DNA from: WVXT01 sp964345635
GTDB taxonomy: Bacteria > UBA6262 > WVXT01
Assembly (NCBI GenBank): GCA_964345635.1
Contig: CAYFRM010000017.1
Location: forward strand, 1-38,129
Direction: 5' to 3'
Length of the DNA stretch: 38,129 nucleotides
In this document: positions 1-7,475 of the stretch, piece by piece
How the letters are laid out: each line of letters begins with the position of its first letter
Numbering within the stretch: position 1 is the stretch's first letter
Program-made: the position numbers and the translations under genes
The notes under the pieces: generated by a model
The model's database searches: none
Told to the model about the DNA's origin: nothing
The model's input: the letters and a program-made list of their open reading frames with translations, nothing else

Positions 1-60
1 ACACACGGCAGAGCGGGGACTTTTTTTAAAAAAGGGGTCAGAGTCATTTTTTGCGGGGGG
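1..60. repeat. REP-like intergenic motif upstream of rarA
   Basis: The stretch carries runs of T and A flanking the words GGGGAC and GGGGTCAGAGTC. It resembles the short GGGGTCAGA/A-T-run motifs that flank REP-associated transposases in many genomes; that is recalled knowledge, not a search. A similar style of repeat is at 24228-24295. No coding sequence is visible before rarA. Confidence 0.35.
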
Positions 61-73
61 CTAATCCAATAAA

Positions 74-1450
74 ATGAATCTTTTTGCCGAGGAAAAATTA
101 GAAGCCATTAAAGATGTACCCTTGGCTTTGAGAATGTCTCCCGGGAGACTTTCCCAATTCGTGGGACAGGAGCACATTTTAGGTAAGGGGAAACTGCTAC
201 GGCGAGCAATTGAGGCCGATAGAATCGTATCTCTTATCTTCTATGGTCCGTCGGGCTGTGGCAAATCGGCGCTGGCTAGAATAATCGCCGAACGGACGAA
301 AGCGCACTTTGAAGAGCTAAACGCGGTCACCTCCGGAGTTAGTGATTTGAGAAAGACAATTGAGCGAGCCTGGCAGAAAAGAAAGTTTTCTGGTCAGAAG
401 ACGATTCTATTAATAGACGAGCTGCACCATTTTAACCGAAGCCAGCAAGATGCTCTGCTGCCAGACGTGGAGAAAGGGATAGTAACGCTTATTGGCACTA
501 CTACTGAGACACCCGATTTTTATATTAATTCCCGGTTACTCTCGCGTTCCCAGGTTTTTGAATTTAAACCTTTGAGTGATAATGAGCTAAAAGTTATTTT
601 GGAAAGGGCGATTGAAGATAGAGAAAACGGCCTGGGAAAGAAGAGAATAAACATTACTCCCGAGGCGCTATACCATCTTATAAAGATTGCAAATGGCGAC
701 GCCAGGAGAGCATTGAACGCGCTGGAAGTAGGAGTGATGACCACAAAACCGAGCCCCAGCGGAGAGATTAAGTTTACCCTTTCGGTTGCTGAAGAATCGA
801 TACAGAAAAAGGCCGTGGTCTACGATAAGAAAGGGGATGAACATTACGACACGATATCTGCTTTTATTAAGAGTATGAGAGGCTCCGACCCGGATGCCAC
901 TTTGTACTGGTTGGCAAAGATGATATATGCGGGTGAAGATCCACGGTTTATTGCCAGGAGGATTCTGATCTGTGCCAGTGAAGATGTGGGCAATGCGGAC
1001 CCGCAAGCTCTGGTAGTGGCCAATGCCGCTATGGAGGCTTGTGAATTTTTGGGAATGCCCGAAGCCAAAATACCCCTTGCCCAAGCGGCAACGTATATTG
1101 CTTGTGCTCCCAAGTCCAACGCAGCCTATAAGGGGATAGATAAGGCTTTGGCCGATATAGAAGAGAAGAAAATTCTTAAACCTCCAAAATATCTAACCAA
1201 GGTTGGGCAAAAAGATTATAAATATCCGCACAATTATGCAAAGGGATGGGTTGAGCAGGATTATTTGCCCGTTAAACGCAAGTACTATTTTCCCACGGAA
1301 CAAGGTTATGAGGCAAGAATCAAGAAGAGGATGGAGGAACTGGAGTCCCGGCTTGCCAGGAGTGGCAAGCCCTCCCCGGGGCAAAAGCCAGTCCGTCCTG
1401 AGAAAAAAGTAAGTGTGCGAGGAAAAAGAGATAAAGGGAAAAATTCTTAA
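74..1450 (+). CDS. rarA: Replication-associated recombination protein A (RarA/MgsA/WRNIP1-type AAA+ ATPase)
   Basis: RarA is a clamp-loader-like AAA+ ATPase that acts at stalled replication forks. The 458-residue protein has Walker A GPSGCGKSA at about residues 58-66 and Walker B LLIDELHHF at about 112-120. The sensor and C-terminal tetramerisation regions follow, with the typical stretch on cluster-type ATPase arginines and the 'ASEDVGNADP' motif seen across the family. Length is normal for the family, with a basic lysine/arginine/proline tail of about 30 residues. The start is the first ATG, with a G-run about 12 bases upstream; the next in-frame ATG is well inside the conserved N-terminus. 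It overlaps nothing, and fau follows after 4 bases, so the two are probably co-transcribed. Identification is firm; the tail has no assigned role. Confidence 0.95.
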   Translation: MNLFAEEKLEAIKDVPLALRMSPGRLSQFVGQEHILGKGKLLRRAIEADRIVSLIFYGPSGCGKSALARIIAERTKAHFEELNAVTSGVSDLRKTIERAWQKRKFSGQKTILLIDELHHFNRSQQDALLPDVEKGIVTLIGTTTETPDFYINSRLLSRSQVFEFKPLSDNELKVILERAIEDRENGLGKKRINITPEALYHLIKIANGDARRALNALEVGVMTTKPSPSGEIKFTLSVAEESIQKKAVVYDKKGDEHYDTISAFIKSMRGSDPDATLYWLAKMIYAGEDPRFIARRILICASEDVGNADPQALVVANAAMEACEFLGMPEAKIPLAQAATYIACAPKSNAAYKGIDKALADIEEKKILKPPKYLTKVGQKDYKYPHNYAKGWVEQDYLPVKRKYYFPTEQGYEARIKKRMEELESRLARSGKPSPGQKPVRPEKKVSVRGKRDKGKNS

Positions 1451-1454
1451 AAAA

Positions 1455-2057
1455 ATGGAGGAGAGGAAAAGGAAACTCAGGCAAGAATTCCTGAGGAAGA
1501 GAAATAACCTCTCTCGCAATGAAATAAATGCCAAGAGCGGTAAAATAGAAAACAGACTCTTTGCCTTACCCGAGTTCCAACGGGCAAAAACAGTTATGTT
1601 TTATGTCTCTTTCCGTAGTGAAGTGGCAACGGGGAAAATGATGAGAAATGCAATGAAGATGAAGAAGATAGCAGCACCTGTTGTACACGGGGAAAAGATA
1701 GTGGCGTACGAAATTAAGAATCCAAGAAGAGAACTCAGCAAGGGAAGTTTTGGAATAAGAGAACCCAAAAAAGAGTTCAGAAGGAGGGTGAATCGAAAAG
1801 AGATTGATCTGGTAGTTGTACCGGGAGTAGCCTTTGACAGGAGGGGAGGACGCCTGGGGTATGGGAGAGGATACTATGATCGTTTTTTGGGAAGTAAATC
1901 GGCAAAAGTGACGAAGAATCGCTCCCATCGATGTGCGCTGGTCGGACTTGCTTTCGATTTGCAGATTGCCCGAGGAATTCCCCTCAAAAAGAAAGATGTG
2001 AGAGTTGATAAAATACTCACTGAAAGTGAGATAATAGATTGTAAGAGACGGCGATAG
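1455..2057 (+). CDS. fau: 5-formyltetrahydrofolate cyclo-ligase (5,10-methenyl-THF synthetase)
   Basis: The enzyme uses ATP to convert 5-formyl-THF to 5,10-methenyl-THF in one-carbon metabolism in the cytoplasm. The C-terminal signature PGVAFDRRGGRLGYGRGYYD, at about residues 118-137, is diagnostic. The N-terminus KRKLRQEFLRKRNNLS fits the usual family start. An in-frame GTG at 1413 would add 14 residues and overlap rarA by 38 bases. I prefer ATG 1455, because the family normally begins a few residues before the KxxLRxE stretch; the ribosome site is weak for both. The product is 200 residues, a normal length. It follows rarA by 4 bases and is 96 bases before rny. Confidence 0.9.
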   Translation: MEERKRKLRQEFLRKRNNLSRNEINAKSGKIENRLFALPEFQRAKTVMFYVSFRSEVATGKMMRNAMKMKKIAAPVVHGEKIVAYEIKNPRRELSKGSFGIREPKKEFRRRVNRKEIDLVVVPGVAFDRRGGRLGYGRGYYDRFLGSKSAKVTKNRSHRCALVGLAFDLQIARGIPLKKKDVRVDKILTESEIIDCKRRR

Positions 2058-2153
2058 ATAAATTTCCGTAGTTGTTTCCTTGAATTTCTTGTATATCCAA
2101 TAGGTACAACTTGGGTGTGGTAATTTTCCCAAGACGTATATAGGGAGGAGGAA

Positions 2154-3710
2154 ATGAATAATCTGATCTTGATTGGTGGGAGTTGCCTTCTATTGGGACT
2201 GCTGGCAGGATATATTTTGAGATTTATTTACGCGAGATTTCAGGCCTCATCGGTTGAGGCGCAGGCTAAAAGGATAATCGATTCCGCTCAGAGAGAGGCA
2301 GAATCGAAAAGGAAAGAAGGCATCCTGGAAGTAAAAGACGAGATGCATAGAGCGAGAATCAAATTTGAGGAGGAGACGCGAAGTCGACGAAAAGAATTAG
2401 AAGGCCTGGAAAAACGCTTGGCGCAGAAGGACGAAAATCTGGACCGGAAGGTCGATATCCTGGAGAAAAAAGAGAGAGAAATTAGCAAGAAGGAGAGATA
2501 TGTTTTAGGGAAAGAGAAATATTGTGAGGAAGAAACGAAGAGATTAGCCGAAGCAAAAGAGGAACAGAAAAGAGTATTGGAAAGGTTGGCCAGAATGACC
2601 CCCGAAGAAGCGAAGAAAGTTCTTCTGGCTAGTATGGAGGAAGAAGCCAAGCGGGAAACAACGGTAATTATCAGGCGGATGGAGCAAGAAGCCATAGAGA
2701 CGGCAACAAGAAAAGCGAAAGGAATTCTAAGTCAGGCTATCCAGCGTTGCGCGGTGGAGCACACTGCGGATATAACCGTCTCCACAGTCTCCTTGCCCGA
2801 TGATGAAATGAAGGGCCGGGTGATAGGGCGGGAAGGGAGGAATATTCGGGCTTTCGAGAATGCTACGGGAGTCGATTTGATAATCGACGACACTCCCGAA
2901 GCCATTACCCTTTCTGCCTTTGACGGGGTGAGAAGGGAAATTGCCCGGGTTGCTCTGGAAAGACTGATTGCCGACGGCAGGATTCACCCGGCAAGAATTG
3001 AGGAAGTTGTAGAAAAGGTAAAGAAAGAGATGGAAATGCATCTAAAGTCAGTAGGGGAACAGGCAGCGTTTGATGTGGGAGTTCAGGGTCTACATCCGGA
3101 AATAATCAAGTTGATAGGCAGGCTCAAATACCGAACCAGTTATGGCCAGAATGTTCTGCAGCATTCTTTAGAGGTAGCGCACGTAGCCTCCGTATTGGCC
3201 AGCGAGTTAGGCGTGGATGGGAAATTTGCCAGACGGGCGGGACTGATACATGATATAGGCAAATCGATCGACCGCGACGTTGAGGGGACGCATGCCCAGA
3301 TTGGCGCAGATCTGGCAAGGAAACATAATGAAGCCTCAAAAATGGTGAATGCCATTGCCGCTCATCACGAAGATTGCCAGGCTCAGAGTATAGAGGCAAT
3401 ATTACTGCAGGCTGCTGATGCAGTCTCCGCTTCCCGGCCGGGTTCTCGGAGAGAATCGCTGGAATACTATTTAAAGAGATTAGAAAAGCTAGAAAATGTG
3501 GCCAACTCTTTTCGGGGAGTAGATAAAGCTTACGCCATTCAGGCGGGACGAGAAATAAGGATTATTGTGGAGCCGGAAGAGGTGGAGGACAGTATGGTGC
3601 AAACTCTGGCCAGGGAAATAGCCAAGAAAATCGAGAAAGAAATAGAGTATCCCGGCCAGATAAAAGTTACGGTTGTCAGAGAGACGAGAGCCATCGAGAC
3701 GGCAAAATAA
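2154..3710 (+). CDS. rny: Ribonuclease Y
   Basis: RNase Y is a membrane-anchored endoribonuclease that starts mRNA decay. The 518-residue protein has one N-terminal transmembrane helix (about 3-25) and a long charged coiled coil (about 30-190). A KH domain follows at about 210-275, with the GRxGRN-type loop (VIGREGRNIRAFE). The HD domain at about 330-425 contains HSLEVA and GLIHDIGK, the metal-binding histidines and aspartates. Length and order match the family. A strong ribosome site, GGGAGGAGG, lies 5 bases before the ATG. The downstream neighbour is the YmdB-type phosphodiesterase, a very common pairing, but here a 443-base repeat-filled gap separates them. Confidence 0.96.
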   Translation: MNNLILIGGSCLLLGLLAGYILRFIYARFQASSVEAQAKRIIDSAQREAESKRKEGILEVKDEMHRARIKFEEETRSRRKELEGLEKRLAQKDENLDRKVDILEKKEREISKKERYVLGKEKYCEEETKRLAEAKEEQKRVLERLARMTPEEAKKVLLASMEEEAKRETTVIIRRMEQEAIETATRKAKGILSQAIQRCAVEHTADITVSTVSLPDDEMKGRVIGREGRNIRAFENATGVDLIIDDTPEAITLSAFDGVRREIARVALERLIADGRIHPARIEEVVEKVKKEMEMHLKSVGEQAAFDVGVQGLHPEIIKLIGRLKYRTSYGQNVLQHSLEVAHVASVLASELGVDGKFARRAGLIHDIGKSIDRDVEGTHAQIGADLARKHNEASKMVNAIAAHHEDCQAQSIEAILLQAADAVSASRPGSRRESLEYYLKRLEKLENVANSFRGVDKAYAIQAGREIRIIVEPEEVEDSMVQTLAREIAKKIEKEIEYPGQIKVTVVRETRAIETAK

Positions 3711-3715
3711 GGAAG

Positions 3716-3900
3716 GAGCTCGGGATTTAGCTCGCTCGCTGAGAATTTTTTGCTCTGCGAGCACTGCCAAAAATCTGTGTAGCTGCAGAGCGATAGCTCT
3801 GCTAAGAATAAGCAAAGCTTGCGTTTTGCGGCTACAATGTTCGATTTTTGGCTAAAAATTCTAATGCTCGCTACATTAAATCCCTTCGCTTTGATTGGAA
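3716..3900. repeat. Fold-back repeat copy A1 (rny/ymdB gap)
   Basis: This is a large imperfect palindrome. Its left arm has GCTCGGGATTT and AGAATTTTT, and its right arm has the reverse complements. An internal perfect 10-bp pair, GCCAAAAATC (3766-3775) with GATTTTTGGC (3843-3852), encloses two small hairpins. These are GCAGAGC-gata-GCTCTGC (3785-3802) and GCAAAGC-ttgc-GTTTTGC (3812-3829), held inside a GTAGC/GCTAC stem, so the tip folds as a cruciform. It is closely similar to the copy at 26476-26620 and shares its outer frame with the copy at 10657-10810. Confidence 0.85.
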
Positions 3901-3935
3901 AAGGACATGAGCTCGGGATTTGATCCGCTGAAAAT

Positions 3936-4120
3936 TTGAAAGACAGTTTGTTCATCGTTCGGGAATTTCTTGACGCCAAAAAACTTCGGACTCTGCATGG
4001 CGCAAATCAAAACTCCTCCCGCACAGCGGGAGTCCAACAATGATTTGCTTGGAAGAGCGTGAGCCGTCCTAGTTTTTTAGCTAAAATTCCCAAGACTCTT
4101 CACAAACTATCTTTCAAAAC
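3936..4120. repeat. MITE-like repeat copy A2 with terminal inverted repeats (rny/ymdB gap)
   Basis: The left end, TTGAAAGACAGTTTGTTCA and on to GGGAATTT, is the inverted counterpart of the right end at about 4086-4118. The right end read in reverse is TTTTGAAAGATAGTTTGTGA followed by GGGAATTT. The interior has a perfect hairpin CTCCCGC-aca-GCGGGAG (4016-4032). The ends match those of the repeat at 26321-26697. Together with copy A1 it fills the 443-base gap before ymdB, so no gene is expected here. Confidence 0.75.
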
Positions 4121-4153
4121 CAAATCGTATCGGGTTAAGATAAAGGAGAAAAG

Positions 4154-4957
4154 GTGAGGATACTATTTATTGCCGACGTAATCGGAAAGCCGGGTAGAGA
4201 AACGGTTAAAAATATTCTTCCCCGGGTAATAAGGGAGGAAAATATCCAGTTTGTGATTGCCAATTGTGAAAATGCAGCAGGCGGTTTCGGCCTCACTCCC
4301 AAGATTTCCCGCGAGGTAATTTCAGCGGGAGTCGATGTGATTACTATGGGCAATCACGTGTGGGCGAGGAAGGAGATTTCGGAGATAATCGAGGAAGAGA
4401 ATATCTTAAGGCCGGCAAATTACCCTCCCGAAGCCCCGGGAAAGGGGTGGGCGGTTATTAGAGTGGGTAACGGAGAAAAAGTGGGCGTGGTAAATCTTTT
4501 GGGCAGAGTTTATATGTCCACTTTGGAGTGTCCCTTCCGCACGGCTGACGGGATCATAGAAGAAATCAGGAAACAGACAAAGACAATCGTTGTAGACATG
4601 CACGCGGAAATTACCTCGGAGAAAGTTGCGATGGGCTGGTACCTGGACGGTAAAGTGAGCGCGGTGATAGGTACCCATACCCACGTTCCTACTGCCGATG
4701 AGCGGGTTCTTCCCCAGGGGACGGCTTATATCACTGATATAGGAATGACCGGCCCTCGCAATTCGGTCATCGGCATAAAAAAGGAGATTATACTGAAAAA
4801 ATATTTGACCCAGATGCCCATCAGGTTTGAAGTGGCAAGAGAAGACTTAGTTTTTGCGGGGGCAGTTATGGAAATTGAGGAGAAAACAGGAAAGGCCACA
4901 AGTATAAAGAGAATTACTAAACCATTTGAAGGAAAAATAGAAGAGAATAAGGAGTGA
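4154..4957 (+). CDS. ymdB: YmdB-type metallophosphoesterase (TIGR00282), 2',3'-cyclic nucleotide phosphodiesterase family
   Basis: Members hydrolyse cyclic nucleotides with a di-metal centre, and in Bacillus YmdB works alongside RNase Y. The 267-residue protein shows the metal ligands in order: IADVIGKPGR (Asp8), NCENAAGG (Glu39/Asn), MGNHVW, DMHAE, and GTHTHVPTAD near residues 175-180. Translation starts at GTG 4154, preceded by AAAGGAG; the N-terminus MRILFIADVIG is the standard family start. xseA follows after only 3 bases, so the two are co-translated. Family assignment is firm; the natural substrate in this organism is unknown. Confidence 0.92.
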   Translation: MRILFIADVIGKPGRETVKNILPRVIREENIQFVIANCENAAGGFGLTPKISREVISAGVDVITMGNHVWARKEISEIIEEENILRPANYPPEAPGKGWAVIRVGNGEKVGVVNLLGRVYMSTLECPFRTADGIIEEIRKQTKTIVVDMHAEITSEKVAMGWYLDGKVSAVIGTHTHVPTADERVLPQGTAYITDIGMTGPRNSVIGIKKEIILKKYLTQMPIRFEVAREDLVFAGAVMEIEEKTGKATSIKRITKPFEGKIEENKE

Positions 4958-4960
4958 GAC

Positions 4961-6211
4961 GTGGAAGAGCCAAGAAAAATTTATAAGGTATCGGAGATAA
5001 ATAAAATCGCCAAGAACCTCCTGGAAGGAGAATTTCCTGACATCTGGCTGGAAGGAGAGATATCCAATCTTACTTTCCACTCTTCAGGCCATATCTATTT
5101 CAGTTTGAAGGACGAAGAAGCTCAGATAAATGCCATAATGTATAAGTGGCAGGCGGGACAGCTGGAGTTTGTGCCGGAAAGCGGAATGAAAGTAATTGCC
5201 CAGGGGAAGATAAGCGTATTCGTAAAAGGGGGAAGATACCAGATTATCGTCTATGGTCTCAAGCCCATAGGTATAGGCGCGTTGCAGCAGGCGTTCGAAC
5301 AGTTGAAACGGAAACTGGATAAAGAAGGCCTGTTCGATAAAGCCCATAAGAGGCCGATACCTATGTTACCCCAGAAGATCGGCGTAGTCACCTCGCCTAC
5401 GGGTGCAGCGATTCGCGATATCTTGAATATAATTGAGCGAAGATTTGCCAATGTGCACATTTTAATCTATCCGGTTAGGGTTCAGGGGGACCAGGCGGCC
5501 GGCGAGATTGCCGAAGCAATAGCCAGTGTTAACAAACATTTTCCCTCCCTGGATGTGCTAATAGTGGGAAGGGGCGGTGGATCGCTGGAAGACCTGTGGT
5601 CTTTTAACAGAGAAATTGTTGCCCGGGCTATCTATGACTCCGGGATTCCCGTAATTTCGGCTGTCGGCCACGAAATTGACTATACCATTGCTGATTTCGT
5701 TGCTGACCTTCGCGCGCCCACACCTTCGGCTGCTGCGGAATTGGTGGTTAGCAATAAAGCTGAGCTGGAAAAGAGAATATTGCTGCTCACTTCCAAGATT
5801 AAATCATCTATGGAGCACGCATTGGCTGAATGCACCAGCCGATACAAGCGCCTTGCGGACAGCAGAATTTTTCTCCATCCCGAAGAGATATACTCTCAAT
5901 TTCAACAGGAAATAGATTATTATTTAGAAAGAATAGTTTCCCGCTGTGCCCATTTTCTGGATTTCCAGGGCGAGAGGTTAAATTCGATTGCGGGAAAGCT
6001 GGATGTTCTTTCACCACTGCATATTCTGGCCAGAGGGTATAGCATTACCTATAAATTGCCGGGAAATGAGATTTTGAAGAGCATAGCTCAAGTCACAATG
6101 AAAGATAAAGTGAAGGTTAAGCTGCATCGGGGCGAAATAATCTGCACGGTAGAGGAGACGGACATCCCGGTGGAGAAAGAATCAGAAAAGAGAGGAGTGA
6201 AAGGAGAGTAA
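4961..6211 (+). CDS. xseA: Exodeoxyribonuclease VII large subunit
   Basis: XseA is the catalytic subunit of exonuclease VII, which degrades single-stranded DNA from both ends together with XseB. The 416-residue protein has the N-terminal OB fold (WLEGEISNLTFHSSGHIYFSLKD, about 27-49). The catalytic core contains TSPTGAAIRDIL (about 144-155), VGRGGGSLEDLW and GHEIDYTIADFVADLRAPTPSAAAE, followed by a helical, XseB-binding C-terminal region. The start is a GTG 3 bases after ymdB, with GGAG just upstream inside ymdB's end. Its stop is 1 base before the xseB ATG. Length is at the short end of normal (400-460). Confidence 0.95.
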   Translation: MEEPRKIYKVSEINKIAKNLLEGEFPDIWLEGEISNLTFHSSGHIYFSLKDEEAQINAIMYKWQAGQLEFVPESGMKVIAQGKISVFVKGGRYQIIVYGLKPIGIGALQQAFEQLKRKLDKEGLFDKAHKRPIPMLPQKIGVVTSPTGAAIRDILNIIERRFANVHILIYPVRVQGDQAAGEIAEAIASVNKHFPSLDVLIVGRGGGSLEDLWSFNREIVARAIYDSGIPVISAVGHEIDYTIADFVADLRAPTPSAAAELVVSNKAELEKRILLLTSKIKSSMEHALAECTSRYKRLADSRIFLHPEEIYSQFQQEIDYYLERIVSRCAHFLDFQGERLNSIAGKLDVLSPLHILARGYSITYKLPGNEILKSIAQVTMKDKVKVKLHRGEIICTVEETDIPVEKESEKRGVKGE

Positions 6212-6212
6212 G

Positions 6213-6464
6213 ATGGAAGAGATGAAATTTGAAGCAGCAATGAGTAAATTGGAAAAAATAGTAGAACAGCTGGAGGAAGGAGAGAAGTCTCTTGAAGATT
6301 CTTTGAAACTATACGAGGAGGGAATAAGACTCTCGAAATTCTGTTCCGGAAAACTCGAGGAAGCGAAAAAGAAAATCGAAATTCTAACCAAATCTGAAAA
6401 GGGAGAACTGACGGCAAAGCCTTTTCACCTGGAAGAAGAGATAGAAGAGAATAATAATTCTTAA
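6213..6464 (+). CDS. xseB: Exodeoxyribonuclease VII small subunit
   Basis: This 83-residue helical protein binds the XseA C-terminal helices to form the holoenzyme. The family core FEAAMSKLEKIVEQLEEGEKSLEDSLKLYEEGIRL is fully present at about residues 5-39, followed by LSKFCSGKLEEAKKKIE. It begins 1 base after xseA, and its ribosome site GGAGTGAAAGGAG lies inside the end of xseA, so it is translationally linked. The extra acidic tail (about residues 65-83) is not part of the conserved core. ispA follows after 32 bases, the usual xseA-xseB-ispA order. Confidence 0.93.
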   Translation: MEEMKFEAAMSKLEKIVEQLEEGEKSLEDSLKLYEEGIRLSKFCSGKLEEAKKKIEILTKSEKGELTAKPFHLEEEIEENNNS

Positions 6465-6496
6465 GAAAGCGAATCCCGTATATTAAAATTGTTCCG

Positions 6497-7354
6497 ATGA
6501 ACTCTTCAATCGAAAAATACTTGAAACAGAAAAGAGTTGCTATTGAGTCTGCTTTAGATAAACTTCTTCATTCTCCCAGAAAGTATCCGCCAATAATCCA
6601 TCAGGCTATGCGCTATGCTGTTTTTGGAAAGGGGAAACGCCTGAGACCCGTCCTCCTTATTGCTGCAGCAGAAGCGTGCGGAGGTAAAGCTTCCGATGTC
6701 CTGCCCGCTGCCTGCGCCATAGAAATGATCCATAGTTACTCTCTTATTCACGATGACCTCCCGGCAATAGATGATGATGACTACCGCCGGGGCAAATTAT
6801 CCTGCCATAAGAAATTTGGAGAGGCTATGGCTATCCTGGCTGGCGATGCATTGTTGACCAGGGCCTTTGAAGTTTTATCCCGAATGAGATTCCCTAAAGA
6901 CGGAGCTCTTCAGGCAAAGGTAATTGCCAGGATCACTCAGGCTATAGGAACGGAAGGGATGCTGGGTGGACAGGTGGAAGATATTCAATTTCCTGGTTCA
7001 CGAACACAAGCACAGACAAAAAAGAGATTGGCCTACATCCATTCCCACAAGACCGGTGCTCTGATCAGCGTAGCGTTAAAGGTGGGGGCAATATTGGCAG
7101 GTGCTTCCCGGGGGGAGTTGAAAGCGCTAGATAAATACGGCAGAAATTTTGGATTGGCCTTTCAAATCACCGACGACATGTTAGATAAGAAAGAGAAAAA
7201 AGAACTAACCTATCCTCGAATTTATGGTTTAAAAGGTTCCCGGGAAAGAGTAAAAAGCCTGGTTAAAGATGCTAAATTACAATTGAAAATATTTGGGAAA
7301 AAAGGGGAAATCCTTAAAGAACTGATTGATTATTTTGTCCAATCCAGAGTATAA
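6497..7354 (+). CDS. ispA: Polyprenyl (farnesyl/geranylgeranyl-type) diphosphate synthase
   Basis: It condenses isopentenyl diphosphate with an allylic diphosphate to build C15-C20 isoprenoid chains. The 285-residue protein has the family landmarks GKGKRLRP (about 36-43), the first aspartate motif HDDLPAIDDDDYRRG (about 90-104), GGQVEDI, HSHKTGALI and the second aspartate motif QITDDMLD. The usual loop after that motif, with its conserved GKxxGxD, is missing: DDMLD runs within about six residues into LTYPRIYG. No frameshift is visible there. The chain-length residues before the first motif are small/aromatic-poor, so product length cannot be fixed. It lies between xseB and, after larA, dxs. 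Confidence 0.9.
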   Translation: MNSSIEKYLKQKRVAIESALDKLLHSPRKYPPIIHQAMRYAVFGKGKRLRPVLLIAAAEACGGKASDVLPAACAIEMIHSYSLIHDDLPAIDDDDYRRGKLSCHKKFGEAMAILAGDALLTRAFEVLSRMRFPKDGALQAKVIARITQAIGTEGMLGGQVEDIQFPGSRTQAQTKKRLAYIHSHKTGALISVALKVGAILAGASRGELKALDKYGRNFGLAFQITDDMLDKKEKKELTYPRIYGLKGSRERVKSLVKDAKLQLKIFGKKGEILKELIDYFVQSRV

Positions 7355-7366
7355 TTTGGATATGAA

Positions 7367-7454
7367 GACTCCGATTTTGCAAGTTGGCTGGTGGATAGGT
7401 TTGGAGTCCACCCGAAGGGGCGGAATAAACCAGTACCTTGCTTTCGCAAGGACT
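7367..7454 (+). other. Structured leader upstream of larA homologue
   Basis: The gap before the larA homologue holds two perfect hairpins. One is GGTGGA paired with TCCACC (7390-7395 with 7407-7412). The other is CCTTGC-tttc-GCAAGG (7436-7451), extendable by AGT/ACT. There is no T-run, so neither is an intrinsic terminator. I do not recognise a known riboswitch class. Confidence 0.3.
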
Positions 7455-7475
7455 CTATGAAAATAGGTGAGATAA

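Noticed and set aside
222..238. tRNA or other structured RNA genes in the window
   Set aside because: I looked for T-loop words such as GGTTCGAATCC with matching acceptor arms and found none in any gap; this position is inside rarA and was checked only as a chance match.
668..1084. Minus-strand open frames inside rarA
   Set aside because: They are shadows of the conserved RarA coding frame with no domain or ribosome site.
3539..3979. Minus-strand open frame across repeat A1, with a similar frame at 26370-26681
   Set aside because: Both frames encode related peptides only because the DNA repeats are alike. They lack ribosome sites and a recognisable domain, and part of the first overlaps the rny 3' end.
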